Shown here piece after piece: positions 53,887 to 64,000 of a DNA stretch of 64,000 nucleotides. The first letter of the stretch is position 1. Every line of letters starts with the position of its first letter. Location: positions 70,807 through 134,806 of the forward strand of contig NW_006495813.1 in the NCBI RefSeq assembly GCF_000471905.2, written 5' to 3'. This stretch comes from Amborella trichopoda (taxonomy: Eukaryota > Streptophyta > Magnoliopsida > Amborellales > Amborellaceae). A model generated the notes under the pieces. That model had not been told where the DNA came from, searched no databases, and saw only the letters and a program-made list of their open reading frames with translations. Both the position numbers and the translations under genes were made by a program.

Positions 53887-55638
53887 CTCTTTTTTTTGAG
53901 AAAAAGTTAACATTGTATTGCTATAAGGAGAGAGAGTACAAAGTGGAGTGGGGGGAAGATGGGACCGAGAATACTCATGAGACCGGTCTCTCGGTCAAAA
54001 AATTGGTCCAGCGGCCTTATACAAAAAATTGAGCTTGGACCTTCGTAATTACAGAATATGTACTATTACAAAAAATGGGGCTTATAAGAGTGCCCGGTTA
54101 CAGGAACAATAGATGTGACTAATTACAGCCCTAGACTCCCTCTGTGGTCCAGAGGAAAAAAGGAGATGGACCTGTCGGGGTCTTCGGGACAAGCCCCTGC
54201 TCCGTCTTTAGCGAGAAGGTTTGCGAATTCGTTCGAAGTCCGCCAAGTATGCCTCCATAAGACGTTCATATCCCTACGTATGAAATCAATTTCATCAAAA
54301 ATCATGGAAAGGTCCCAAGGAGGTGTTGTAGTGCCTGCAGCCCAGGAAATGACGTTTTTAGAGTCTCCCTCCACTACCAAAATTGGGCCCCATGCAGGGT
54401 TAAAATTTTTGAGACCCATTAGAAGAGCCATGGCTTCTGCAAACTGGGAATCTTGGTCCCCAAGTATTCTGAGTATATAAAAAAGATCTTGCGATTATGA
54501 TCACGGAAGACCCCTCCAGCTTCAGCCGGGCCCGGATTACCCTACGAACAACCATCGAAGTTAAGCTTTATGGCGTCTTCTAGAGAAGGCTGTCAGTTCT
54601 CCCATTGGCTGAGAAACGTATTTGCAGGGATCCCTGCAGAAGCCCTGTGATTAGACGCCCAAAAACCTTATGGAGAAGCACTGGGGCTTCCTTTTTGTTC
54701 CTTCGAAAGATCCTCTCATTCCTTTCTAACCAAATTACCCAGATGGTAGCAGCAATGGCAGACTTCCACAAGGTTCTACCACCTTTCAGCCAATGGCACA
54801 TATAGTAAGAAGAGATGAGGGCCTTGACCGAGGGTGGGGTGACCCATTGAAAGTGGAACAACTGAAGCACCATGCTCCACAGATCATGGGCGAGAGTACA
54901 ATGAATGAAGAGATGAGGGTTGGATTCCTCCTCTGTCATGCACATGGTACACCTGTTGGGGAGTGGAATACCTCTTTTTTGAATCTGGTCAACTGTGACA
55001 GCCCTTTGACAACAAGCTATCCAATTGAATGACTGAACTTTTAGTGGAGCAATGGTATGCCAAACCTTGGATAGGATGGAGATGGCATTAAGAGGAAACG
55101 TAGGAGGTTGGATGAGTTTTTATAACAGAGGGCCATTGAAAATGTACCTGATGGAGTGAGGGTCCATACTAGAGCATCCTTCCCAATCGGAGCTAAGAAA
55201 AGGGGGTGCAAAGCTATCGAAAGGGAGATGAAAAATCCGGTTGGGCGCCCACTTATAATCTGGAATCCTATATTTGTTTCGAACAACCTTGGCCTAGAGG
55301 GAATCAGTTTGAGTTGCCAATCTCCACCACCATTTTCCTAGTAAAGCCTGGTTGTGTTTTCTTAGGTCACGGATTCCTAGACCTCCAAGAGATTTTGGTA
55401 GTTGGACCCTATCTCATGAGATTAGGTGATTGTCTGGATTTTTCAGCCTGTCCAGACCAGAGGAAATTTCTCATAAGTTGGTCCAATCGATTGGCCACCG
55501 ATGTTGGCAAGTGGAAAATTGACATTAAGTAGACCAGGGCATTTGCCAAAGTGGTTTTGATCAATGTGGATCAACCCGCCAAGGAAAGAAATCTCCCTTG
55601 CCATCTTGCCAATCGCCTATCCACTTTGTCTATGACTT
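53887..55638 (-). mobile_element. L1-type LINE, 5'-truncated, flanked by 18-bp direct repeat
   Basis: The minus strand reads the helper part of ORF2 (VIDKVDRRLARWQGRFLSLA near 55600), the zinc-binding region (NPHLFIHCTLAHDLWSMVLQ near 54900) and RNase H ([17 protein letters not shown] near 54370; WRTSNEFANLLAKDGAGA near 54220). A T run at 53889-53897 is the poly(A) end. GGACCCACATAAACTTTT occurs at 53869-53886 and 55639-55656. The RT core and endonuclease are missing. Confidence 0.85.
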
Positions 55639-55656
55639 GGACCCACATAAACTTTT
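55639..55656. repeat. 18-bp direct repeat, right copy (LINE target duplication)
   Basis: It is identical to 53869-53886 and lies at the 5'-truncation point of the LINE. Its ATGTGGG on the minus strand also resembles the LINE's own sequence at that position, suggesting microhomology at the junction. Confidence 0.75.
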
Positions 55657-56570
55657 TGATGTCTCCATTACTAAGATATATTAGTTCTTGTGACCCAAGG
55701 GCCCTAAGTTGCATTCGGAGCTTCCATCCAAACTTAAAATGATTGCTCCTGCGGAAGGGTTCACTACTCTACTTGTGCTCCGATGTTTTTCAATGACTCA
55801 CATCATGGCTGTTGAATACACACAAGCAGGACTTTCTTTAAGATGGGGAATTGTAAGGACCACGTCACATACTTCTACAACGTTGCTGAGGCTACCCAGA
55901 AAAAGACATATTTGGCTATGGTTGTTCTAATTCTCTCTCTTCATATCCTCCATACACTGACATGAGCCACATAGAATATTCCTAGGATCCCATGGGGTTG
56001 TAGACCATGATTGGAATGAAAATAATCAGATATCGTTATCCAGAAATCAAATGGCAGCGACACAGTTCCAAATATGTTAAGAGTAAAACCAATTGATGCT
56101 GAAATGATTTATTTCTTCTTCATCATTTTTACATAGGACATATGTTAGACATTGAGAAACTTCTGTGCTTAAGGCGATAAAATGATTTGTTTAATTCTAC
56201 CATTACATATAAAACAAAGACCAACGCCACCACCCGAAGAGGCCCTCCCTTAAATCCAACAGTCAAGGAAGGATAAGTCATCATATGAAGAACAGTTTTT
56301 AGAGATCATTTAACTGGGAAAAAAAAAAGAAAAAGAAAAGAAAAGACAAGAAACTGAAAGCCTCCATCTCTTACTGTTTGTCCTTTCTAATATTATCTCT
56401 TACACAAATTTGAACAACACAAATAAAGCTATCAACTCCTCTATCTCCTCATTTCCAAGAATCTCCAATCATGACCTCTATCTCAGGACAATAATCTAGG
56501 AAAAAGCCTAAAGGTTCTCCCGTCCAAAAAGTCATGAGCAGCTACTTTCTTGTTGATTGATATAGGTTTA
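55657..56570. other. Unassigned stretch between LINE and viral insertion
   Basis: A short plus-strand frame near 55840-55965 reads KMGNCKDHVTYFYNVAEATQ followed by a hydrophobic end and stop. It resembles nothing I can name. The rest is AT-rich without features. Confidence 0.4.
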
Positions 56571-57084
56571 TTGTAACATATTGTTCAGACTGGGTGGCTG
56601 GGATATGATGTTGATCGAAAGAAGAGGCTTGGACATACTCTTTTATGGACTCAGGGTTCTTTTTTCCACAAAGTTTCTTAATCCTTTTAGTCCAGTTTAA
56701 GCTTGATTTATCATACACATGATAAGGATTGATCAACTGAGATTGAGTTTCAAAAAATTTTTCAGGAGTATAGGTAAATTCGAAAAGATGTTCTTGTTTT
56801 GAAAACATAGGTTCAGAGGTGGATGAACGAGGAGTATCTAAACTTACTTCTGAAGAAATATCTCCTGCCATGAGTTCGAAAATATCTTGGTTGTTGACTG
56901 TAATTTTGGTTTTGGTTTGAAAAGGCTGACTTTCTCTTACTGCATGTTAAAAGTATGATCTCCGTTCTTAAGCCATTCCTCAGCCCCTCAGAGTTCCTGT
57001 TATTAACATGAAACTCAAGAAAGTTTGTAGCAGTGTAATAAATTCACTGAAATTAACCTTTAAGTTATATTTTGTGTTATGATA
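56571..57084 (-). repeat. Inverted arm of the viral insertion (leader plus movement-protein start)
   Basis: The reverse complement of this segment matches 60249-60774 with only scattered differences. It includes the ATG (56871) and the first ~100 codons of the movement-protein frame (MAGDISSEVSL...). The identity stops on the left at 'aataaacct' and on the right near 'tatcataacac'. The arms are about 3.16 kb apart. Confidence 0.9.
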
Positions 57085-57612
57085 ATTCAACTCCTGCATG
57101 AACACTATTTCAAACCACTTACCCTCCCTGCCTTTTTTTATACTGGCGCATCTGCAAGCATATTAAAACCTGATCTGCTCCCTAAACAATTTTGGGAAAC
57201 CTGCACCCAGTCCTTCAGAGCTGTCAATGGAGAAAAGTTTACCATCACCCAAATCAGCAAACTTATCCTCTAACATAGACTCTTAGGATCATTTTTACCC
57301 AACAAAGACCTCCTGATAGGATTTGATGTCCTACACCAGGTAAAATTGCACTGGACTTCCAAAGGTCTGCACTATGGAAACCTCACACTCCCATGGACAG
57401 CCAGTTTAGATCAACCTTTAACCTTAGAACAGGTCAAAGACAAAATTATTTCTGATTGTTGTGCTACCTCTCATTCAGAATTTTTGAAAAAATGCACAAA
57501 TCCTTTGTGGAGAAACCAAAACTTCTATGTCAAACTTCCATTCAAAAGGAATGAAGACATAAACCCCACAAAAGCCTCTCACAGAGGACTTAATCCTGCA
57601 ATGCTAGACTAG
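57079..57612 (+). pseudogene. Caulimovirid protease and RT N-terminal region
   Basis: The text reads LPAFFYTGASASILKPDLLP near 57125, the position of the retroviral-type aspartic protease motif D-T/S-G, with Tyr in place of the catalytic Asp. IGFDVLHQ (57320), the usual protease flap/end region, follows. In-frame stops occur at about 57271 and 57610. The frame otherwise continues directly into RT. Confidence 0.8.
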
Positions 57613-57633
57613 GCAAAGCAAGAAATACATGAC

Positions 57634-58353
57634 TTGATTAAGGAAGGATTAATTGAACCAACTAGCTCCCCATGGGCTTGTGAAGCTTTTTATGTCAATA
57701 AAAGAGCAGAACAAGTTAGAGGGAAACTTAGATTGGTAATCAACTACCAACCCTTAAACTCTTTTCTTGCTGATGATAAATTCCCTTTGCCCAACCAAAC
57801 TGCATTATTTTCTCAAATTTCTCACGCACATATATTTTCAAAGTTTGATTTAAAATCTGGTTTTTGGCAAATAGGGATACATCCAGATGACAGACACAAA
57901 ACAGCTTTTTGTTTACCAAATTATCATTTTCAGTGGACTGTCATGCCTTTTGGTTTAAAAAAAGCACCAACCTATTTTCAAAAGGTTTTAACTACCATTT
58001 TTGAACCCATCTCAACACAAACTCTGATATATGTTGATAACATTCTCTTATTCTCTCCAAACCTGCAAAGCCATATCAAGTTGTTAACCAAATTCCACTC
58101 TCTTTGTTGTCAATTTGGCATTATGCTTTCTGAGAAAAAATGTGTCTTTACTGCTACCGAAATTGATTTCCTTGGAATGCATTTTCATAATGAAATGTAC
58201 AAACTTCAACCTCATATTGCCAATCATTTTTCAGAATTCCCTGACACCTTATCCTCTGTTAAACAAATACAGCAATTCCTTGGCATTGTCAATTATATGT
58301 CACCTTTATTCCAAGATTATCTCTCCATACCAGCCCTCTTTACTTGCTCTTAA
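57634..58353 (+). pseudogene. Caulimovirid reverse transcriptase
   Basis: Conserved RT blocks in order: IKEGLIEPTSSPWACEAFYV (57634), KLRLVINYQPLN (57724), FSKFDLKSGFWQIGI (57838), KTAFCLPNYHFQWTVMPFGL (57898) and LIYVDNILLFS (58024). The active site reads YVDN instead of the usual YVDD, so one catalytic aspartate is lost. EIDFLGMHFHNEMYKLQPH (58162) is the connection region. A frameshift near 58330 separates it from RNase H. Confidence 0.88.
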
Positions 58354-59729
58354 AAAAGAAAGCACCACCATGGACTTACAAGCAAACTGAGAGTGTTCGT
58401 GCATTGAAATCCATTTCTAAAGATTTACCTTCATTAAAAATACCTTCTTCTGGCAAACGAATTTTGCAAATAGATGCCTCAGATGAATTTTGGGCTTGCA
58501 TTCTTCTTGAGGAAATTGACAAAACAAGGATGATTTGTGGTTATAAAAGTGGAAAATTTAAACAGTCTGAATTACACTACCATTCCACTTTTAAAGAAAT
58601 TCTTGCTGTAAAACGTGGAATAGAAAAGTTCCAATTCCACCTCATTGGTTACAGATTTCTGGTTGAAATGGACTTATCCGCTTTCCCACACATGATGAAG
58701 TTTAAAAACAAAATATTACCAAATCCCCAACTTCTACGTTGGTCGAATTGGTTTTCTCAATGGGATTTCGAATATAAATACATTTCGGGGAAAAACAATG
58801 TGTTAGCTGATATGTTTTCTCGACGACAATTTTCAGAGCAATCAACTTTCTCAGTCATTCCCTTCACAGGAGCTATTATCCGCATTAATGACACAGAACA
58901 TGACCTTCCCGATGAAATATCTGAATTAATTCTGGAAAAAACTCTAACATCCAGAAGTGACCAAATGCAACAGAAAATGCATGAATTAGTCTTAAGAAAT
59001 CATGGAGATTGCCTGAATGGAATTCGATGCCATCCATCTTACCCTTATCTTACCCTCTTTGAAACCCGGCATTATTATAACATGCCTAAAGAAGTACTCT
59101 GCCTCTTATGGTACTTAACCCAAAACCACCATATTTGTTTTATATTCCATGTAAGAAAACTCATTTCCTACCTAAGGCACTGCCATTTTCTTCAATGGAA
59201 TAATTATATGCACCATAATCCCATAGCCCTGAATTTTTATAGATTCCTCCTAAAACATTACCATTACACTCACTGGATGGATTCTTTCAGACCCTTTCTG
59301 AAACCTTATGTTGTTATCAGTTTCCATCAAACTCTCAAACCGCTTTTTTATCAAGATTATACCTATATCACCCAACATCCCCTTATAGAGACTATTGGAT
59401 GGTATGATTCTGATCTCCTTAATTTCTGGCCTACTAATACAAAAATTTGGTCCGAACTCAAAGCTACAATGTGTTACATTAACAGAGTCTCTCCAGACAC
59501 TATTCCTTTGAATGTTTATACAGGACAAGAAGTATGGAATGACACAACCCCTCGAGGAGCAGCTTTACTCCACCAACTTTACCATTGGCTTGTTGACCAT
59601 CCACCCTCAGAAGATGCACCAACTGATAGCTCAAGTGATGACTCATACAGTGGACCTTCTCATAGCCTATCTGCAGGAAGCTACGACTCAGACGGCTATC
59701 CATACGACATGTATCCAGATACAGACTGA
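58344..59729 (+). pseudogene. Caulimovirid RNase H and C-terminal region
   Basis: A long uninterrupted frame of 461 codons. RNase H blocks are LQIDASDEFWACILLE (58466), ELHYHSTFKEILAVKRGIEK (58569), FLVEMDLSAFPHMM (58660) and NNVLADMFSRR (58795). The following ~300 residues are an uncharacterised C-terminal region rich in His and aromatic residues, ending in a Ser/Asp/Tyr-rich tail (SYDSDGYPYDMYPDTD). The length of the open frame in a damaged element suggests limited age. Confidence 0.85.
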
Positions 59730-59734
59730 GTCAC

Positions 59735-59812
59735 TGTGGAACACTATTTTGTCGGCAGACACTGTGGAGCACTATTTTGTCGGCAGACACTATGGAGCAC
59801 TATTCTGTCATA
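59735..59812 (+). repeat. ~28-bp tandem repeats after the viral polyprotein stop
   Basis: 'cactgtggaacactattttg' and the variants 'cactgtggagcactattttg' and 'cactatggagcactattctg', separated by 'tcggcaga', repeat three times directly downstream of the stop at 59729. Their position upstream of the viral TATA box suggests a promoter-element array. That role is inference. Confidence 0.85.
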
Positions 59813-59930
59813 CCCAGCTGTTTAACTTTTGCTTTTTAGTATTCAATTTTTACTATTTCAAGATGCCAGCTGTTGGCCATGTTGTTTGCTTTTAATTTTA
59901 TTTTGAAGTCCGGCTTTCACGTCCGAAGTC

Positions 59931-59937
59931 TATAAAA
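59931..59937 (+). promoter_or_regulatory. Viral pregenomic promoter TATA box
   Basis: TATAAAA in the context 'gtctataaaaggc' lies about 200 bp after the polyprotein stop and about 200 bp before the primer-binding site, as expected for a caulimovirid pregenomic RNA promoter. Predicted start is near 59962. Activity is unknown. Confidence 0.65.
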
Positions 59938-60132
59938 GGCTTCATAAGGCATTGTAAACGGCAGGGTGCTTCTAGAGCCTCTCAGCCTTGTAGTTCTTGT
60001 GTGCTTGCTTTCTTCGTGCTTGCTTTCTTCTTAATTTCTTCTTATGTTCTTGCTTTAAGCATGTATCCTGTTTGATGTTTATATCTATCTTATCTTCTGT
60101 TCAAGTTACTTCTGTTAGGAATGTCATTCAAT

Positions 60133-60150
60133 TGGTATCAAAGCCATGTT
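60133..60150 (+). other. tRNA-Met primer-binding site of the viral element
   Basis: TGGTATCAAAGCCATGTT matches the canonical caulimovirid minus-strand primer site TGGTATCAGAGC apart from A in place of G at position 9. It defines the viral genome's conventional origin and confirms the pararetroviral nature of the insertion. Confidence 0.85.
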
Positions 60151-60462
60151 TAGATTTAATTCTCTATCTTGTTATGTTGACTGGTTAATCTGTAAGAAAT
60201 ATTCAGATTAGTATGCTCTACGTCTGTGTAGCTGGTCTACGATCTCTCGTATCAGAACACAGAATATAACTTAAAGGTTAATTTCAGTGAATTTATTACA
60301 CTGCTACAAACTTTCTTGAGTTACATGTTAATAACAAGAACTCTGAGGGGCTGAGGAATGGCCTAAGAACGGAGATCATACTTTTAACATGCAGTAAAAG
60401 AAAGTCAGCCTTTTCAAACCAAAACCAAAATTACAGTCAACAACCAAGATATTTTCGAACTC

Positions 60463-61558
60463 ATGGCAGGAGATATTTCTTCAGAAGTAAGTTTAGATAC
60501 TCCTCGTTCATCCACCTCTGAACCTATGTTTTCAAAACAAGAACATCTTTTCGAATTTACCTATACTCCTGAAAAATTTTCTGAAACTCAATCTCAGTTG
60601 ATCAATCCTTATCATGTGTATGATAAATCAAGCTTAAACTGGACTAAAAAGGATAAAGAAACTTTGTGGAAAAAAGAACCCTGCGTCCATAAAAGAGTAT
60701 GTCCAAGCCTCTTCTTTCGATCAACATCATATCCCAGCCACCCAGTCTGAACAATATGTTACAATAAACCTACCAAAACATCTTTTCCCTTTATGGTTAA
60801 AAGAAGGATATACCCATATCCATTTTGGAGCCATAAAATTAGCCTTAACTTTTCATGGCAGAAAAGGGATGGAAGTAGTAACCAGAATTGCTTTGCTAGA
60901 TACAAGATTTCTTGAATATCAACATGCTTGTATAGGCACCATTCAAACTACCTTAAATGCAGGCACCATCTTTGTTAACTTCTTCCCAAATTTCAATGTC
61001 CCTATAAAAGACCCCAATCTGAGTTCAGCGTTCAAAGTTCAGTTACAAATAACTAGAACTAAACAAATTGAGACCTCTTCAGTAGCCACTCTCCATTACC
61101 AAATGGTCTATCGTTTGCAAAACCATGCATTCGACATTGTTACACCTTTAACCCCTGAAACAGAAAACATTGTTTTGTTCATCAAAGTTGATAACAATTC
61201 TCAGCCAGTTTGCCACTATGTCCCCAGACAAATATCCAGGGAAAGACTGATTGAATTAATACCTTCCACTTTGGTCACAAACTATGAGAATTTGCAAGCT
61301 CAGAGCCAACCAGTGTTACAAATTGAGTCCAGAATGACTAGATTGACAGATGGTCAGGTCCAAGTTGATTTCTTACCCTCAAGACAAGAAAGTCAAACCA
61401 GAGATATTTTTCCAACCCATTTCCAAGGAATGCTCGAAAAAGTTCCAATTCTTGCATTTAACAAACTTGGCCAACCCATTTATGAACAGAAAACCATAAT
61501 ATTCCAAAGTCCAAAAACACATTTACCTCTTACTTTTCATTTAGCAAGCCAAATGTAA
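60463..61558 (+). pseudogene. Caulimovirid movement protein region
   Basis: ATG at 60463 opens a frame of 95 codons. A frameshift near 60670 moves the true reading into the frame that continues to 61558. The central part resembles 30K-type movement proteins of caulimovirids: THIHFGAIKLALTFHGRKGM (60812), ALLDTRFLEYQHACIGTIQT (60892) and FVNFFPNFNV (60973), with later text to ..LTFHLASQM. In the virus it would form or modify plasmodesmata. The frame ends at 61558, and no coat-protein region follows. Confidence 0.8.
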
Positions 61559-61929
61559 GACATCAGGGTAGAACCCTTATAATAAAGCTCAGTCACAAAA
61601 TTCAGTCAGTCAGAAGGAATTTGCTTGTAACATCTAAATTTTGAAAAGCCACACCCCCACTCTATCCATTGGATCGAGTGAATATAGTACAACGGGAGTA
61701 TGAACATTAACTGCTTTGAACATGCTACTTAGTGAGTAGCGTAGAACTTGAGTATAACATGAACTCCAAGGGAAAGCATATTGCATTTCCACTTCAGCTG
61801 TCTCTTAGGGGACATTTGAATCCCTGGAAAAACATTGTCTAAAAAATATATATTTTCCTGCATAATACACTTCTTGTGAAAAAATATTTTCTGGAAAATA
61901 TATTTTTGCAGCATTTGGATGTCCTGGAC
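61559..61929. other. Unassigned spacer
   Basis: AT-rich with no supportable feature. It contains a weak inverted pair ('ggacatttgaat' near 61810, 'atttggatgtcc' near 61914). Confidence 0.4.
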
Positions 61930-62220
61930 TTCCTTAAACTAGATATATTAGCCCCTCAAACCTATTATTGTTAAAGAAAATTGCATCTTAATTAGTGGTT
62001 AAAAGATCATCAAGCAAAACACCACTAAACTTATTGAATCTAAGATCAAGGTATATGAGACCATGCATCAATAAATCAACAGACGGGAAGGGCCTTGTAA
62101 ATATGTTGTTGCTCAAATCTAGCTTAACTAAGAGAGAACGTCCTTTGCTCAGAGATTGTGCTTGTAAACTTGTTGGTATTGAGGAGGTGAGAGATTAGAA
62201 TGTACAGAGAGATCAATGAC
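61930..62220 (-). pseudogene. Leucine-rich-repeat protein fragment
   Basis: Minus-strand text reads VKLDLSNNIFTRPFPSVDLL, then IYLDLRFNKFSGVLLDDLL, a stop, then DAIFFNNNRFEG. The LDLRFN...DAIF.NNNRFEG pattern is typical of the LRR region of plant LRR-extensin-like cell-wall proteins. Only two or three repeats remain, with an in-frame stop and no signal peptide or extensin part. It is a degraded gene fragment. Confidence 0.6.
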
Positions 62221-62329
62221 CAATGTCCCTTCAAGTACGTCATGGTTGCGCTTTATCCCTGTAACTACAAGCCCTTAAGAACCCTCCAATGGCAATGTGT
62301 AGACTTTGTAATTGTAAAAATCAATGAAT

Positions 62330-63170
62330 GTAAAGTTGGCAGCCCGGCCGCCTAGGCAGACTTTTTAGAAAAACGCCTAGGCGTGGTCTAGGTGGACACT
62401 ATTAGGTGGAATAAGCTAGGCGCCCGCCTAGGTGGTGTAAAACGCAGGCGCCTAGGCACCGCCTCGAACTTGGCAGAAAAAAAAATCAGGAAAGGGCATA
62501 AAATGTAATTTTACCCCCTTAAAAGGGGGGGGGGGGATAAGGGTTTGGGGCCATTATTGCCCCCAAAAACAATTTTAGTGAATTTTGGAGTGAGAAACTA
62601 CTTGAAAAAAAAGCTAGATTTGAAGATTTTTTGAGAGATCGAAATATTTTTCAAAATCTTGGAATGTTCACGATATTAAAGGATATTCATCCCCAATCTT
62701 TTTCAGGCTTATAAGGGTTGTAAAAAAGAAGATTTGGGATCCCAAACATTTCAATGTGACGCACATCGAATGCACTTCAAGAAGGTTGATATGTTTCAAT
62801 AGTTTCATTAGGTTTTGTATTTTTTTCCCCTTAATGTTTAATGATGTTATTATTTGCTATTTGTGTTTTTTTATACTTTGTCATATATATTTAATATGTT
62901 ATTGCATATTTGGATTATTATTTTTCCATTTTGATATGTGCTTCCGGCTCCCAGCATCTTAAAAATATATTATATACAAAACTAACTTATTAAATAAAAA
63001 AGCAAATAATTCTATATACAGTAAAATCGGGGGAGGTGTGGGGGATTCAAATTATTAAAAAAAAAAAAAAAGAGACATTTGGGTGCTCCCTTAGGCAGCC
63101 TTAGCACCTAAGCGGCCCAAAGCCCTTACCGCCTAGGCAGACGCCTCCACCAGCTTGAACATTGCATATG
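62330..63170. mobile_element. GCCTAGGC-rich non-autonomous element (tentative)
   Basis: Both ends carry inverted GC-rich words. The left end has 'ggccgcctaggcagac' and repeated 'cgcctaggcg'-like words (62340-62475). The right end has 'ccgcctaggcagacgcctcc' (63130-63150), whose outer edge 'agcttgaacatt' pairs loosely with 'aatgtaaagttgg' on the left. The interior is AT-rich with poly-G and poly-A runs and no frame. No target duplication was found, so the class is open. Confidence 0.45.
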
Positions 63171-64000
63171 TGTAATTTGGAGGGGTAAAAGAATGAAGAG
63201 TGAGGTCTATGTCTGAGTTTTAAAACTGAGAGGGTGACCACTGGCTATCCATGGACCAAACCAATTAATAGTTATTTTTCTACGGAGAAGGAGCATGCCA
63301 TTTTCCCTTTCAAAAAGCAAAGCGCTTTATATGGGAAGACGCCCCAACAAAGTGTTGTATTGGTAAACTAGAGACAAGACCTCAATCAACAAAAAAGTAA
63401 ATCCTTTTGTAAGGAATCACACGTCATTCGATTATAATGGTAAATGCAAAAGCCAACAAGGAGTGTCGCCCCCACCATCTCATACATCTCAAACTTTGAG
63501 AAATGCTTTTGGGGATCCATTGAGCATAATCAAGAAGCTAGGATTGCAAATGGATGCTAACATCCATCAAAATGCTGAGGTTTTTTTCCTCAAAAATTGC
63601 AGACAGCTCACCAATGGAAGCTTCCACCCACTGCCAAAACACACCTTTGTCACTGACATCGTGATGCTCAGGACATATTAATCTGATTGTCGATGAGAAT
63701 GAACCCTAGAATTGATGAGAAGCACTCTATAGTGTGACCACGACAAAGGTAAGGTATTCATCAAATAATAAATTCGTGAAACACAGAAACTCTAACATGT
63801 CATTATTCATAAACCATGTACTTCAGTTCGGGAGAAAAAATTTAAATATTCAAATTCACATCTCTACCAAACATGAAAAACTATCCAAATAGCAAAATCA
63901 TTCCCCACAATCTTGTATGCAAAGTCTTCGGGCATGCTGCATTTTATGTTACAAGATCTCCAAACGATCAATTACTCTACTATTTCGACAACATAAAGCA
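63171..64000. other. Unassigned right end of window
   Basis: A 72-codon plus-strand frame (63463-63681) and its minus-strand counterpart look moderately coherent, but I recognise neither. No splice-bounded exon of the large gene was found here. Confidence 0.4.

Larger units (their letters stand above)
56571..61558 (+). mobile_element. Endogenous caulimovirid (plant pararetrovirus) insertion, rearranged
   Basis: Plus-strand order: protease, RT and RNase H (57079-59729), an intergenic region with promoter and tRNA-Met primer site (59730-60462), and the movement-protein region (60463-61558). Upstream, 56571-57084 is an inverted copy of about 60249-60774 (leader and movement-protein start). A circular genome opened inside the polyprotein would give this permuted order. 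No coat-protein zinc-knuckle region was seen. Frameshifts, stops and two active-site changes show it is non-functional as a virus. It most likely lies in the 5' intron of the large gene, antisense to it. The genus is not resolved; a florendovirus-type copy is possible. Confidence 0.88.

Noticed and set aside
63463..63681. 72-codon plus-strand frame near the right edge
   Set aside because: No recognisable motif, promoter or splice context; kept only as unassigned sequence.

Overview
The window is nuclear DNA of a flowering plant, most likely a eudicot. Evidence: GT-AG introns, a small arabinogalactan-peptide gene, L1- and RTE-type LINEs, Ty1/copia and Ty3/gypsy remnants, short foldback DNA transposons (MITEs) and an endogenous caulimovirid (plant pararetrovirus) copy. 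I cannot fix the species. Two assembly gaps are present (10884-10903 and 31211-32095).

Two host genes can be supported. (1) On the minus strand at 4000-4194 is a single-exon, 64-codon arabinogalactan (AG) peptide gene, with a TATA box at 4301-4309 and a GA-rich 5' leader. (2) A giant minus-strand gene runs from its stop codon at 14699 to at least 52566. I traced ten exons with consistent reading phase (52486-52566, 34881-34990, 34654-34789, 34478-34576, 32674-32779, 32096-32562 truncated by the gap, 30940-31119, 30639-30836, 21909-22232, 14699-14791). It encodes a protein with two CTLH/CRA-type modules and a UBA-like tail, resembling the Arabidopsis protein I recall as At5g66810. Its first exon(s) are not visible and probably lie beyond 64 kb. 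One intron appears to use a GC donor. The introns (up to 17.5 kb) carry almost all the mobile DNA.

Layout. 0-3.3 kb: foldback element and a LINE relic. 3.4-7.3 kb: AG-peptide gene, RTE-LINE tail, foldback arms and a MITE. 7.7-14.3 kb: short tandem repeats, then a minus-strand copia element with both LTRs and a nested MITE, abutting a LINE tail. 14.7-35 kb: most of the large gene, with three minus-strand LINEs, an inverted LTR pair and a plus-strand copia whose 3' LTR is split by a MITE. 35-52 kb: its largest intron, with a gypsy relic, a second copia, a minisatellite, a 5.7-kb LINE bounded by a 13-bp target duplication, a MITE with a 9-bp duplication and a copia 3' end. 52.5-64 kb: the first visible exon, another MITE, a LINE bounded by an 18-bp direct repeat, the caulimovirid insertion (56.6-61.6 kb), an LRR pseudogene fragment and a GCCTAGGC-rich element.

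The most notable structure is the caulimovirid insertion. Protease-RT-RNase H, intergenic promoter with tRNA-Met primer site, and movement-protein region lie in circularly permuted order with no coat-protein region seen. A second, inverted copy of the leader/movement-protein start lies about 3.2 kb upstream, so a transcript through the locus could fold into a long hairpin. It carries stops, frameshifts and active-site changes and is not an intact virus.
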